Assembly (NCBI RefSeq): GCF_019880245.1
Contig: NZ_CP082286.1
Location: 2,312,521-2,376,520, forward strand
Reading direction: 5' to 3'
DNA from: Halobaculum roseum
GTDB taxonomy: Archaea > Halobacteriota > Halobacteria > Halobacteriales > Haloferacaceae
DNA length: 64,000 nt
Shown here: piece by piece, positions 34,416-43,459 of the stretch
Numbering within the stretch: position 1 is the stretch's first letter
How the letters are laid out: each line of letters starts with the position of its first letter
The notes under the pieces: generated by a model
Seen by the model: the letters and a program-made list of their open reading frames with translations, nothing else
Told to the model about the DNA's origin: nothing
Databases searched by the model: none
Made by a program: the position numbers and the translations under genes

Positions 34416-34539
34416 TACCGGCGGGTTGCGGCGGCGCGGGCATACCCGTTTCGCACGGACGCCGTTCGTGACTCGCACGCGCGGCCACCCGCTCGTCGCG
34501 GACGGACAGGCTCAACACGCGGCCCCGTTGACCCAGTGT

Positions 34540-35001
34540 ATGACGCGACTCGACCGGCTTCGGGCGTGGCTGTTCCGCCTGGGGTTCTCCCACTACCCGT
34601 CGTACTGGATGACCGGGGCGACGGTCACGTCGCTCGCGCCGGACTTCTCCTCGGCGGAGGTGAAACTCCCGCTCACGTGGCGTACGCGCAACGGGATGGG
34701 GACGCTCTTCGGCGGCAGCATCTACGGCGCGGTCGACCCGGTGTACGTGGTCCTGCTCCAGCGCCGCCTCGGCGACGGCTTCACCGTCTGGGACAAGGCA
34801 GCCGAGATCCGATTTCGGAAGCCCGGGCGGTCGACGTTGACAGCGACGGTCGACGTGCCCGACGAGGAGGTCCGCGACATCCGCGAGTCGCTCGCGCCCG
34901 GGGAGTCCTGCGATCGCGTGTACGATGTGGAGTTGACCGACGACGAGGGGGTCGTCCACGCCGAGGTCGAGAAGACCGTCTACGTCCGCCGGGACGAGTG
35001 A
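34540..35001 (+). CDS. DUF4442 hot-dog-fold protein (putative thioesterase)
   Basis: 153-aa protein of DUF4442, related to YiiD C-terminal/PaaI-like hot-dog thioesterases. Conserved GTLFGGSIYGAVDPVY corresponds to the hot-dog central helix with the active-site region. Possible role in acyl-CoA or acyl-carrier hydrolysis; unproven. The ATG at 34540 (MTRLDRLRAWLF) is divergent from ncsA. Confidence 0.88.
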   Translation: MTRLDRLRAWLFRLGFSHYPSYWMTGATVTSLAPDFSSAEVKLPLTWRTRNGMGTLFGGSIYGAVDPVYVVLLQRRLGDGFTVWDKAAEIRFRKPGRSTLTATVDVPDEEVRDIRESLAPGESCDRVYDVELTDDEGVVHAEVEKTVYVRRDE

Positions 35002-35084
35002 CACCCGGGGGAGGGGGGCGACCGGCCGCCGATAGCGGGTCGCGACGCGTAAGACGCTTGCCCGTCGCCCACCCAAGCCCCGTC

Positions 35085-35732
35085 ATGGAGCGAGAGGCGG
35101 CCCTCGACCGCGTGGAGGCGATCATCGACGCCGTCGACGAGGGGCCGATGCCGGTGCCGGTGCGGGAGGTGTGGGTGTACGGCGACGTGGCGCTCGGCCT
35201 CGATCCGATCGACCGGCTGGACGTGTACGTGACGAAGGACCTGCTCATGCGCAGCGACGACGCCGACGCGGCCGCCGAGTTCGAACGCTCCCACGGCGTG
35301 AAGGGGGTCGGGAAGTCCGTCTCCGCGGAGTGGGCGCGCGAACATCCCGAGTTGCTCCGCGCGAACGACAACGGCTACGCCGCCCCCGAGAAGTGTCTCG
35401 CGGCCCAGTTGCTGCCGGACGACGAGCCGATCCACCTGGAGGTGTGCAACGCGCCGTTCGACAGGAACGTCAGACAGCGGCTGAAGGGCGCGCTCGACCG
35501 CGGGGCGTACGAACAGGTGCTCGACCCCCGCGGCGTGCAGTTGTACGGCGAGGGGAAGCGGGCGACCGAGACGATGGGGAAGCTCCGGAACGGGGAGCTC
35601 CCGTTCCCGACGCTGTCGGGGGCGCTGGAGATGCTCGGCGTCGACGAGGCGGAGGCCGCCGAGATCGCCGACGCGGTCGCGGCCTACCGCGACCGGCAGG
35701 AGGGCGCGACCGTCCGCGGCGACGTGGTGTGA
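35085..35732 (+). CDS. Conserved haloarchaeal protein (DUF7095-like)
   Basis: 215-aa soluble protein. The middle part resembles a nucleotidyltransferase-like or substrate-binding fold (VREVWVYGDVALGLDPIDRLDVYVTKDLLM), with a helical C-terminus (FPTLSGALEMLGVDEAEAAEI). The Gly-Asp-Val...Asp-x-Leu-Asp-x-Tyr pattern is reminiscent of minimal nucleotidyltransferases (GSx...DxD), but the Gly-Ser is absent. Conserved in haloarchaea (DUF7095 from memory). Function unknown. A GTAAGAC motif sits 30 bp upstream. Confidence 0.72.
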   Translation: MEREAALDRVEAIIDAVDEGPMPVPVREVWVYGDVALGLDPIDRLDVYVTKDLLMRSDDADAAAEFERSHGVKGVGKSVSAEWAREHPELLRANDNGYAAPEKCLAAQLLPDDEPIHLEVCNAPFDRNVRQRLKGALDRGAYEQVLDPRGVQLYGEGKRATETMGKLRNGELPFPTLSGALEMLGVDEAEAAEIADAVAAYRDRQEGATVRGDVV

Positions 35733-35736
35733 GGAG

Positions 35737-35901
35737 TTACTGATCCGAGTCGTCCGTATCTGACTCCTTTCTGGCGTTTCCGCCGCTCTTGCTCAGCGAC
35801 TCCATTTTCAATTGTTTCTCGCCGTCCTCTTCGACGACCGCGTCGGAGTCGTCGAGTGAGCGTTTCTCCTTTTCGTACGTCTCTCCTTCGTCGCTACTCA
35901 T
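35737..35901 (-). CDS. 54-aa acidic small protein, coupled to 4-TM protein
   Basis: 54-aa very hydrophilic protein (MSSDEGETYEKEKRSLDD...) without Cys or hydrophobic core, likely disordered. Its ATG overlaps the last 8 bp of the upstream membrane-protein gene, so translation is coupled. Codons are A+T-rich compared with flanking genes (AAA, GAA, TCA, TTG), as in its partner, pointing to horizontal arrival of the pair. Could be an immunity or regulatory partner; no homologue recognised. Confidence 0.6.
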   Translation of the reverse strand: MSSDEGETYEKEKRSLDDSDAVVEEDGEKQLKMESLSKSGGNARKESDTDDSDQ

Positions 35902-36526
35902 TGTCCTCGTGTTGTCGCTCCAGAGTCAAATACTCTTCCTGCTCTACGTACTCAATGAGACCGATAAGTCCGAGAACGAGCAAAAATGTGAGAACAAGGT
36001 TCGATTGCGTCGAGAGATCAACCACTACTCCCGTGATCCCCGCGGACACGAGGGTCATCGAACAGAGGAAACTCAACAGCGACCGACGAAACCGACGCGA
36101 GTTTGCATTGACAACTCGCCGATTGTTTTGAATACTGTTACTGTATCCGTCTAACAGCCGATCTCTGTATTCCTGACCGTCTACTTGATACTTAGACATG
36201 AACCGGCCGAGTTCGACTGTGGGGCCGAACTCGAATACACTCCCGAGGTAGGTGATCACGCTGTATCCAAGCGACAGGAGTAACGTCCCGAGCCCGACTG
36301 CGAGTACAATCAGTGGAACTGGACCCGAATCAGACACTCGGATACCATCCACCGAGATCAAAACCGAGAAAGCTGTCAGAAATCCACCCAAGAGTATCGG
36401 GATTATGCGCATGATCCGGGCCGCTTTCTCATCGATCCCGTTCAGCGTCTCGATTTGTGTTTCGACCATCGACTCATAGCGGTTGAGTACATCTGTCTCC
36501 GGATCGAAGTCGTCCCTCTCGCCCAT
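35894..36526 (-). CDS. Four-helix membrane protein, SLATT/Pycsar-effector-like
   Basis: 210-aa protein with two membrane hairpins (about 42-60 with 70-92, and 147-168 with 172-190). The first helix is preceded by an amphipathic stretch ETQIETLNGIDEKAARIMRI, the (D/E)KAxxI pattern that precedes the first helix in SLATT and Pycsar-TM defence effectors. Base use is clearly A+T-richer than neighbouring core genes. Overlaps a 54-aa gene. Proposed as a pore-type effector of an accessory system, but no nucleotide cyclase, TIR or nuclease gene is adjacent, so this is a hypothesis. It could also be a host-specific membrane protein. Confidence 0.7.
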   Translation of the reverse strand: MGERDDFDPETDVLNRYESMVETQIETLNGIDEKAARIMRIIPILLGGFLTAFSVLISVDGIRVSDSGPVPLIVLAVGLGTLLLSLGYSVITYLGSVFEFGPTVELGRFMSKYQVDGQEYRDRLLDGYSNSIQNNRRVVNANSRRFRRSLLSFLCSMTLVSAGITGVVVDLSTQSNLVLTFLLVLGLIGLIEYVEQEEYLTLERQHEDNE

Positions 36527-36573
36527 TCCTGGGTGACTACTGGCTCGTCATCCCGTTTCAAATCCCGGAACGA

Positions 36574-37407
36574 TCACACGTGGCCGACGGTCACGTCGAA
36601 CGGCACCCACTCGACGCGCTCGTACTCGCGGTCGGCCGCCTGCCCCGCGGCGGTTCGACCCATCTCGCGCCACTCCCTGCGGAGCGCGTCGTAGCCGTCG
36701 TCGTCGAGTTCCCGCCGGAGTTCGGCCTCGTGGTCGGCGATGCCGTCGCCGCTGGCCTTGCGCGCGATGCCGCGGAGGTCCGCCTCGGAGTACGGCGGCT
36801 CGACGCGCTTCTCGTGGCGGTAGCGTCGCGAGTCGACGTCGGAGAGGCCGGCGTCGGCGAACAGCTCGCGCACGCGGTCGCCCATCGCCACGTCGGTCTC
36901 GACGCCGGCGATGTACGCCTCGCGGACGCGGGCCTCCAGCCCCGCCTCGGAGCAGACGGTCGATTCGACGGCCACGTCGGCGTTGTCGGGCTCGACGGCC
37001 GCGACGAGGTCCGCGGAGACGCGGGCGAACTCCCGCACCGCCGCGGCGGGGTCGGGGAGGTTGATCAGCAGCGCCTGACAGACCACGAGGTCGAAGGCGT
37101 CGTTCGGGAACGGGAGGCGGGTCGCGTCGCCGGCGCAGTAGGCGATGTCGCGGTCGGTTCGGGTGTCGGGGTCGACGCGCGCTTCCTCGGCGTCGCGGGC
37201 GGCCGCGAGCAGGTCCGTGTCCGCGTCGACGCCGACAACTGTCGCGTCGGGCGCCTCTTCGGCGAGCACGCGCGTGAGTTCGCCGGTGCCGCAGCCCACG
37301 TCGAGGACTCGCGAGCGGGTGGGGAGCGCGAGCGGGGAGAGGGCCTCGCGCGACTCCCACATCCCGCGGCGCGTGCGTTCGAGGTAGTCTGCGGTGAAGC
37401 GGCGCAT
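36574..37407 (-). CDS. Class I SAM-dependent methyltransferase
   Basis: 277-aa methyltransferase. Motif I VLDVGCGTGELTRVLAE, motif II VVGVDADTDLL, motif III-like GDATRLPFPNDAFDLVVCQA. The C-terminal 100 residues are an acidic helical extension. The substrate is not evident (small-molecule type, Methyltransf_11). ATG at 37407 (MRRFTADYLERTRRGMWESR) is preferred to 37494, since the longer N-terminus is not conserved in style. It lies downstream of repeat element A. Confidence 0.9.
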   Translation of the reverse strand: MRRFTADYLERTRRGMWESREALSPLALPTRSRVLDVGCGTGELTRVLAEEAPDATVVGVDADTDLLAAARDAEEARVDPDTRTDRDIAYCAGDATRLPFPNDAFDLVVCQALLINLPDPAAAVREFARVSADLVAAVEPDNADVAVESTVCSEAGLEARVREAYIAGVETDVAMGDRVRELFADAGLSDVDSRRYRHEKRVEPPYSEADLRGIARKASGDGIADHEAELRRELDDDGYDALRREWREMGRTAAGQAADREYERVEWVPFDVTVGHV

Positions 37408-37501
37408 CGAGCGGTCGTCGGGTTCGTGGTCGGCTCGGGGTGATAAGGTGATGGATCCGATCGAGCCGTCACAGCCGGTCTGCCCGAGCAACATACGATG
37501 A

Positions 37502-37671
37502 GGAAAGCCCCCGGCGCTGTCGATGGCTGCGACTCGTTGCGCTCCTCACCTCGGTCGCTTCGCTCCCACGGCTGCGGTGCTTACGTCGTCTCGCCTATCG
37601 ACAGCGCCGGCCCCTTTCATTCCCACCACACCACCACACCGTACCGCAGCCACCTCCTCCCCAGCCGATTC
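37502..37671 (-). repeat. Constant-end/variable-stem repeat, copy A
   Basis: On the minus strand: GGTGGGAATGAAAGGGG, 14-bp stem CCGGCGCTGTCGAT, interior of about 72 nt with ACGTAAGCACCG and GAGGAGCGCAACGAGTC, the exact complement ATCGACAGCGCCGG, then GGGCTTTCC. Stem arms are at 37511-37524 and 37597-37610. The 5' flank on that strand (GAATCGGCTGGGGAGG...GTGGCTGCGGT) is shared with copy D. Confidence 0.85.
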
Positions 37672-37812
37672 ACTCGGTCGCTCGCGCTCCCTCGTTCCTC
37701 CCTCGCGCGAGGCGACCGCGCACTACTCGAGACCTCCGGTCTCGTGAGGTCACACTCGCTTCACTCGCGTGACCGGGGCGCGGTCTGACGCGCGCCAACC
37801 GCGGTTACGTAC

Positions 37813-37988
37813 ACACCGTGCATATGGCTCCGACGCTCGGCTTGTCCGACCAACGGGTGGGAATGGAAGGGGCCGCGACTCTGCGCGAAGGTGGACGACG
37901 CAAGCACCGGAACCGAGGAGCGAACGAAGTGAGCGATCGAGGTGAGGAGCGCAGCGAGTCCCCCGAGCGCAGAGTCGCGGGGGCTTCC
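37813..37988 (+). repeat. Constant-end/variable-stem repeat, copy B
   Basis: GGTGGGAATGGAAGGGG (37856), stem CCGCGACTCTGCGC (37873-37886), interior with GACGACGCAAGCACCG, a nested GAGCGAA hairpin and GAGGAGCGCAGCGAGTC, complement GCGCAGAGTCGCGG (37967-37980), then GGGCTTCC. The 14-bp stem is perfect but differs from A and D. The 5' flank from 37813 (ACACCGTGC ... GCTCGGC) is shared with copy C. Confidence 0.85.
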
Positions 37989-38082
37989 GGACAGTTCTCC
38001 CGGGGCGGATCGGTTCCGTCTCCGGTCCGGTTCGAGACGGGCCCCGATGCGCTTCAAGAACGGTACCGGCTCTCGCCTCGGA

Positions 38083-39612
38083 TCAGACCGACTCCGCCAG
38101 ATCGTACAGGTCGCCGTACTTCGTCGTCACGTAGTCGACGAAGTAGTCGGCGGTGAAGTCCTCGCCGGTGGCCTCACGCACCAGCTCGTTCGTCTCGTAG
38201 CGGGAGCCGTGCTCGTGGATGTTCTCACGGAGCCACTCCTGGAGGGCCTCGAAGTCGCCCTCGCGGACCGTCCCGTAGATGTTCCCGATGTCGTCCTCGG
38301 CGGCGTTGAACAGCTGGCTCGCCATCACCGAGCCGAGCGAGTACGTCGGGAAGTAACCGAAGTTGCCGTGGCTCCAGTGGATGTCCTGGAGACAGCCGTT
38401 CGCGTCGGTCTCCGGGCGGATGCCGAGGTACTCCTCGTACTTGTCGTTCCAGACCTCCGGCACGTCCTCGACCGCCAGGTCCCCGGAGATGAGGGCCTTC
38501 TCGATCTCGAAGCGGATGACGATGTGGAGGTGGTAGGTGAGTTCGTCGGCCTCGACGCGGATGAGGTTGTCCTCGTACACCTGGTTGGCCGACTCGTACG
38601 CCTCGCGCGCGGACGCGTCGGTGTCGAAGCGATCCGCGAACTTCGGCGTCACCAGCTCCCAGAACGCCGGCGAGCGGCCGACGTGGTTCTCCCACAGCCG
38701 CGACTGGCTCTCGTGGACCGACAGGTCGCGCGACTCGCCCCGCGGCGTGCCGAAGTGCTCCTCGGGCAGCCCGAGGTTGTAGAACGCGTGGCCGAACTCG
38801 TGGACCGTCGCCATCAGGCCGCCCAGCGGGTCCGTCTCGTCGTACCGCGTCGTGACCCGGCAGTCGTACACGTTCCCTGAGGTGAACGGGTGCGAGGAGA
38901 CGTCCAGTCGGCCGCGGTCCCAGTCGTAGCCGAGCGTCGAGAGCACGTCCCGCGAGAGGTCCTCCTGGGCGTCGGCGGGGAACTCCCCGTCGAAGGCGTC
39001 GGTGGTCACGGCCGCGTCGCTCGCGCGGATCTCGTCGATCATCGGGACGAGCGTGTCCTTCAGCGTCTCGAGGATGTCCTCGGCCTGCGAGAGGGGGAGA
39101 CACGGCTCGTAGTCCTCGAACAGCACCTCGTAGGCGTCGCGGTCGGGGTCGATGTGCTCGGCGTACTCGCGCTTCAGCTCCACCAACTTCTCCAGGTACG
39201 GCGCGAACTGCTCGAAGTCGTCCTCGGCCCGAGCCTGCTCCCACGCGCCCAGCGCCTCCGTCGAGGTCTCGGAGATCTCCTCGACGAGCTCGGTCGGGAC
39301 CGCGTCGGCGCGCTCGAACTCACGGCGGGCCTCGCGCAGGAGGGCCTGCTGGTCGTCGTCCAGGTCCATCGACTCGGCCTCCTCGAGCAGTTCCTCGGTC
39401 CGGTCGTCGGTGAGCAGTTCGTGGCTCAGCGACGACAGCACCGACAGCTGCTGTGATCGCGCGGGCGTACCGCCCTCGGGCATCATCACCTGCTGGTCCC
39501 AGCCGAGGACGCCGGCGGCGCCCTGCACGCCGTTGATCCGTTCGAATCGCTCCACCAGTTCGGCGTACGCGTCCGCCGGCTCTGCCTCGCTCCCGTGTGC
39601 GTCGGTAGCCAT
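38083..39612 (-). CDS. Carboxypeptidase, M32 (Taq) family
   Basis: 509-aa zinc metallo-carboxypeptidase. The HEXXH zinc motif reads TVHEFGHAFYN; the family motifs DPLGGLM and ESQSRLWENHVGRS (third Glu ligand region) and HWSHGNFGYFPTYSLGS are present. Cytosolic peptide turnover from the C-terminus, with broad specificity except Pro. Length is typical. It is downstream of the M20 gene in the same direction, 63 bp away; a common transcript is possible. Confidence 0.95.
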   Translation of the reverse strand: MATDAHGSEAEPADAYAELVERFERINGVQGAAGVLGWDQQVMMPEGGTPARSQQLSVLSSLSHELLTDDRTEELLEEAESMDLDDDQQALLREARREFERADAVPTELVEEISETSTEALGAWEQARAEDDFEQFAPYLEKLVELKREYAEHIDPDRDAYEVLFEDYEPCLPLSQAEDILETLKDTLVPMIDEIRASDAAVTTDAFDGEFPADAQEDLSRDVLSTLGYDWDRGRLDVSSHPFTSGNVYDCRVTTRYDETDPLGGLMATVHEFGHAFYNLGLPEEHFGTPRGESRDLSVHESQSRLWENHVGRSPAFWELVTPKFADRFDTDASAREAYESANQVYEDNLIRVEADELTYHLHIVIRFEIEKALISGDLAVEDVPEVWNDKYEEYLGIRPETDANGCLQDIHWSHGNFGYFPTYSLGSVMASQLFNAAEDDIGNIYGTVREGDFEALQEWLRENIHEHGSRYETNELVREATGEDFTADYFVDYVTTKYGDLYDLAESV

Positions 39613-39675
39613 CGCGCAAACGTTGCCGCCGGTCGCTTTTCAACTATCCGTTCGGCGAACCCGGGCGTCCGTGGC

Positions 39676-40851
39676 TCACGCGAACGCGTCCGCGGTCTCC
39701 GCGACGCCCCGATAGATCCGGTAACAGCGGTCGAGCACCGCCCACGAGACGCTCTCGGTGTCGGTGTGCGCCTCGCCGGACTCGGCGGCGCCGCAGATCA
39801 CGCAGGCGGTGCCGGCGTCCGCCAGCCAGCCGGCGTCGGTCGCGTGCGGCTTCACGACGTGCTCGGGCGCTCCCGATTGGGCGTCGCGGGCGGCCGAGAG
39901 CACGGCGTCGGCGAAGTCGTCGTCCGAGCAGGCCATCGGCGGGAGGTCCTGCTCGACGGTCCACTCCACGCCCTCGATCGACTCGGCACGCTCCAGGGGG
40001 GCGCGCTCGCCGGGGACGGTCCGCTCGTCGACGGTCACCTCGCACTCGTCGGGGACGACGTTCCACGCGGTTCCGCCGTCGATCTCGGTGACTGCGACGC
40101 TCCCGCGCACACGCTCGCCCATGACGGTCGTCTCGGGGAAGTCCAGTTCGCGGACCACGTCGACGGCGTCGCAGGCGCGGTAGACGGCGTTGACGCCCTC
40201 ATCGGGGATGCTCGCGTGCGCGCTCTCGCCGGAGGCGACGAGCGTGCTCGCGCGCCGGCCCTTGTGCGCGACGACCACGTCGGTGACGCCCTCGCCCGAG
40301 TAGTTCGTCGACCCCTCCCCGACGACGGCGAACTTCGGGGCGAAGCCGTCCTCGATGGCCGCGCGGGCGCCGACGCCGCCCAGTTCCTCGCCGACGAAGG
40401 AGGCGAAGCACAGCTCCACCTCGTCGGGGTCGGCGTCGCGCACGGCGCACATCGCGGCGGCGACGGCGCCCTTCATGTCGGCGCTGCCGCGGCCGTACAG
40501 CCGGCCGTCGCGCTCGTCGAGCACGTATCGCTCCTCGCCGTCGTCGCCGACGGTCGTCTGCGACTCCGCCGGCGGCACCACGTCGTGGTGGCCGACGAGC
40601 GCGACCGTGGGCGCGTCGGGGTCGCCCGTGCGGGCGAAGACGTTGCCGTGGTCGTCGCGCTCGACGGCGGCGTCGGTCTCCGCGCGCAGCCACGACTCGA
40701 CGGCGTCGCCGGCGGCGGTCGCGTCCTCGTGGCTCGGGATCGACACCAGTTCGCGCGTGAGCGCCCGGAGGCCGTCGGTGCTCGGGGTGGTCGAACCGCC
40801 GTCGGGAGCGGCGGTCGTGTCGCGGTCGGCGTCGGCGTCGCGGTCGCTCAT
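39676..40851 (-). CDS. M20-family peptidase/deacylase (DapE/ArgE-like)
   Basis: 391-aa co-catalytic zinc hydrolase. Motifs: VALVGHHDVVPP (His-Asp), LYGRGSADMKGAVAA (bridging Asp), FVGEELGGVGA (catalytic Glu and ligand), and C-terminal GAAESGEAHTDTE (last His). Cleaves amide bonds such as N-acyl amino acids, dipeptides or succinyl-diaminopimelate; exact substrate not evident. First 30 residues are acidic and disordered. The ATG at 40851 was chosen because upstream residues are Arg-rich. Confidence 0.9.
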   Translation of the reverse strand: MSDRDADADRDTTAAPDGGSTTPSTDGLRALTRELVSIPSHEDATAAGDAVESWLRAETDAAVERDDHGNVFARTGDPDAPTVALVGHHDVVPPAESQTTVGDDGEERYVLDERDGRLYGRGSADMKGAVAAAMCAVRDADPDEVELCFASFVGEELGGVGARAAIEDGFAPKFAVVGEGSTNYSGEGVTDVVVAHKGRRASTLVASGESAHASIPDEGVNAVYRACDAVDVVRELDFPETTVMGERVRGSVAVTEIDGGTAWNVVPDECEVTVDERTVPGERAPLERAESIEGVEWTVEQDLPPMACSDDDFADAVLSAARDAQSGAPEHVVKPHATDAGWLADAGTACVICGAAESGEAHTDTESVSWAVLDRCYRIYRGVAETADAFA

Positions 40852-41037
40852 ATCCGACCGGGCGGGCGGCGCGGGGATAACTCCGGCGTCGCGGCCGGCG
40901 GCGACGCCGGCTGTGCGGAACCGACGGTGCGGAAACGCTGGCACGGAACCGGCGGCGACCTGCCGCCCGACGGTCGCCGGCCCGGACGGTCGACCGCGTG
41001 CAAGCAGTCTTAAACGGCTCGCGGCCGCACGACCGAT

Positions 41038-42930
41038 ATGAACGTCGTGCCGGACACGAGCGCGGTCATCGACGGCCGCGTGTCGGAGCGCGTCGCGGAC
41101 GGGGACTACCAGGGAGCGACCGTGTTCGTCCCGGAGGCCGTCGTCGGCGAGTTAGAGGCCCAGGCCAACGCCGGCCGCGACACCGGCTGGGACGGCCTCG
41201 CCGAGCTCCAGCGCATCGCCGAGCTCGCGGACGAGGGGGAGATCACCGCCGAGTTCGTCGGCCGTCGGCCGACCGTCGCCGAACAGGAGGGCGCCGGCGA
41301 GGGCGACATCGACGCCCTGATCCGCGAGCTCGCGGTCGAACACGACGCCGTGTTGCTCACCTCCGACTTCGTGCAGGCGGAGGCGGGGAAGGCAACGGGG
41401 CTCGACGTGGAGTACGTCGAGGCGGTCCCGCGGGGCGTCACCGAGGACGACGGGCTCGATATCGAGCGCTTCTTCACCGACGACACGATGTCGGTCCACC
41501 TCAAGACGGGCACCCACCCGAAGGCGAAGCGCGGCGACATCACCGACCTCCGCTACGTCCACATCGACGACGTCGACGGTCCCAGCGACGAGGAGCAGAT
41601 GGCCGCGTGGGCCGACGAGATCGAGGCGACCGCCCGGACGTCGAGGCAGGGATTCATCGAGTTGTCCGAGCCCGGAATGACGATCGTCCAGTACCGCAAC
41701 TACCGGATCGCGGTCGCTCGCCCGCCGTTCTCGGACGCCATCGAGATCACGGCGGTCCGGCCGATCGCGAAGACGACGCTCGACGACTACGAGTTCGCCG
41801 ACGAGCTGCGCGACCGCTTCACCGAGCGCCAGCGCGGCGTGCTCATCGCGGGGGCGCCCGGAGCCGGGAAGTCCACGTTCGCGCAGGCGGTCGCGGAGTT
41901 CCTCAACGACAACGACTACGCGGTGAAGACGATGGAGAAGCCGCGCGACCTGCAGGTGAGCGACGAGATCACCCAGTACACCGCCCTCGGGGGCGACATG
42001 GCCAGCACCGCGGACTCGCTGTTGCTCGTCCGGCCGGACTACACCATCTACGACGAGGTGCGCAAGACCCACGACTTCGAGGTGTTCGCGGACATGCGTC
42101 TCGCGGGCGTCGGGATGGTCGGCGTCACCCACGCGACGCGCGCCATCGACGCGCTCCAGCGGCTCGTCGGCCGCGTCGAGCTGGGGATGATCCCGCAGGT
42201 CGTCGACACCGTCGTGTTCATCGAGGCCGGCGCCGTCGACACCGTCTACGACGTGACGACGCAGGTCAAGGTGCCCGAGGGGCTCACCGCCGAGGACCTC
42301 TCTCGCCCGGTGATACAGGTCGTCGACTTCGAGACCGGAACCCCGGAGTACGAGATCTACACCTTCAACAACCAGGTCGTCACGGTGCCGCTCGACGGCG
42401 CCGACGGCGGGGACGGCGAGACGGGCGTCGGCCGCATCGCCAAACAGGAGATCGAACGCGAGATCCGGTCGGTCGCGCGCGGTCACGTCGACGTGGAGCT
42501 GCAGGGCCAGAACAACGCCGTCGTCTACGTCGAGGAGGACGACATCAGCTACGTGATCGGCAAGGGCGGCGGCCGGATCACCGACATCGAGAACCGCCTC
42601 GGCATCGACATCGACGTGCGCACCCACGCCGACCGACCGGGGAGCGCGGGCGACGGCTCCGGGAACGGCGCCGCGGGCGCCGGCGGTCCGGCATCGACGC
42701 CGAAGCCGCAGGGCGAGGTCGTCCAGCCGGAGATCACGAGCCGCCACGTCGTGATCCGGATGGACGAGCACGTCGGCGAGACGGTCGAGGTGCGCGCGGA
42801 CGACGAGTACCTGTTCACGGCGACCGTCGGCCGCGGCGGCGACATCCAGGTCTCGCGGGGGAGCGCCATCGCCGAGGAACTGGAGGACGCCATCGACCGC
42901 AAGCGGACGATCACCGTCGTCCCCGCCTGA
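41038..42930 (+). CDS. PIN domain-ATPase-KH fusion protein (PilT/VirB11-like)
   Basis: 630-aa archaeal conserved protein of three modules. An N-terminal PIN domain (1-150; MNVVPDTSAVIDGRVSE and DALIREL...LLTSDF supply acidic residues) is followed by a VirB11/PilT-like ATPase with Walker A GAPGAGKST near 282 and Walker B-like LLVRPDYTIYDE. A C-terminal KH-type RNA-binding domain (about 480-530, YVIGKGGGRITDIENRLG) is followed by a TRAM-like tail. Suggested role: RNA processing or quality control. TATA-like TCTTAAAC at about 41007 precedes the ATG. Confidence 0.9.
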   Translation: MNVVPDTSAVIDGRVSERVADGDYQGATVFVPEAVVGELEAQANAGRDTGWDGLAELQRIAELADEGEITAEFVGRRPTVAEQEGAGEGDIDALIRELAVEHDAVLLTSDFVQAEAGKATGLDVEYVEAVPRGVTEDDGLDIERFFTDDTMSVHLKTGTHPKAKRGDITDLRYVHIDDVDGPSDEEQMAAWADEIEATARTSRQGFIELSEPGMTIVQYRNYRIAVARPPFSDAIEITAVRPIAKTTLDDYEFADELRDRFTERQRGVLIAGAPGAGKSTFAQAVAEFLNDNDYAVKTMEKPRDLQVSDEITQYTALGGDMASTADSLLLVRPDYTIYDEVRKTHDFEVFADMRLAGVGMVGVTHATRAIDALQRLVGRVELGMIPQVVDTVVFIEAGAVDTVYDVTTQVKVPEGLTAEDLSRPVIQVVDFETGTPEYEIYTFNNQVVTVPLDGADGGDGETGVGRIAKQEIEREIRSVARGHVDVELQGQNNAVVYVEEDDISYVIGKGGGRITDIENRLGIDIDVRTHADRPGSAGDGSGNGAAGAGGPASTPKPQGEVVQPEITSRHVVIRMDEHVGETVEVRADDEYLFTATVGRGGDIQVSRGSAIAEELEDAIDRKRTITVVPA

Positions 42931-43144
42931 GCCGGCGACTCGACGACCGTGTGGGAGTGGCGTACACCGGGGTCGCGTCGACCCGCACGCCGTCGGACCC
43001 CGGAGTTTCGCGGGACGGCGCGCGGCGGCGGTCACCGCACGCGCCGTGTGGTCCCGGCCTCCGACTTCAACGTTCGCAGCCGCTGCTCGGGGGAAGTGGC
43101 TCCGAAAGAACGGCGTTTGGGTCGGCGAGTCCGTCGACCCGAGG

Positions 43145-43423
43145 TTACTCAGCGCAGCAGGCCTCGCGCCCCCCGTCGGCCTCGGCCTTCTGGGGGGCAT
43201 CGAGCTGATAGAGGTTCTGTCGGGCGTCGGCGAAGTAGACGTCCTCGTCGACGATGCCGATGTTTTCGAGCCGTTCGAGTGCGTAGCGGACGGTCCGCGC
43301 CGACAGCATCGACTCCTCGACGATGCCTTTCTGCGTCAGCGGTCCGTTGTACTCCAGTACCTTGAACACGAGCTTCGCGCTGGGAGGGAGATCGTCGAGG
43401 GACTCCTCGTCGGTTCCGGTCAT
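43145..43423 (-). CDS. Small winged-helix regulator (MarR/TrmB-like) with Cys-Cys tail
   Basis: 92-aa winged-helix protein: LPPSAKLVFKVLEYNGPLTQ, helix KGIVEESMLSARTVRYALERL (recognition), wing NIGIVDEDVYFADARQNLYQ. The C-terminus ends REACCAE; a vicinal Cys pair could sense thiol stress or metal. It starts at ATG 43423. A 19-bp palindrome lies next to the TTTATC promoter element, so autoregulation is plausible. Divergent from the EMC6-like/ABCE1 operon. Confidence 0.85.
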   Translation of the reverse strand: MTGTDEESLDDLPPSAKLVFKVLEYNGPLTQKGIVEESMLSARTVRYALERLENIGIVDEDVYFADARQNLYQLDAPQKAEADGGREACCAE

Positions 43424-43459
43424 CGTTACGAATCGAAACACCGCGTCCTGATAAAGGTT

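Larger units (their letters stand above)
37408..38082. other. Non-coding region with two inverted repeat elements
   Basis: 675 bp between the methyltransferase and carboxypeptidase genes. It holds element A (37502-37671, reverse orientation), an independent nested hairpin (GACCGCGC at 37714 pairing with GCGCGGTC ending 37785, with GGTCAC/GTGACC and CGAGACC/GGTCTCG inside), and element B (37813-37988, forward orientation). No coding frame in either strand shows haloarchaeal composition. Promoter of the M32 gene is not here, since that gene reads toward this region. Confidence 0.7.

Noticed and set aside
37408-38082. Insertion sequence remnant
   Set aside because: The region is built of hairpin repeats A and B without transposase-like coding sequence or target duplications that could be seen.
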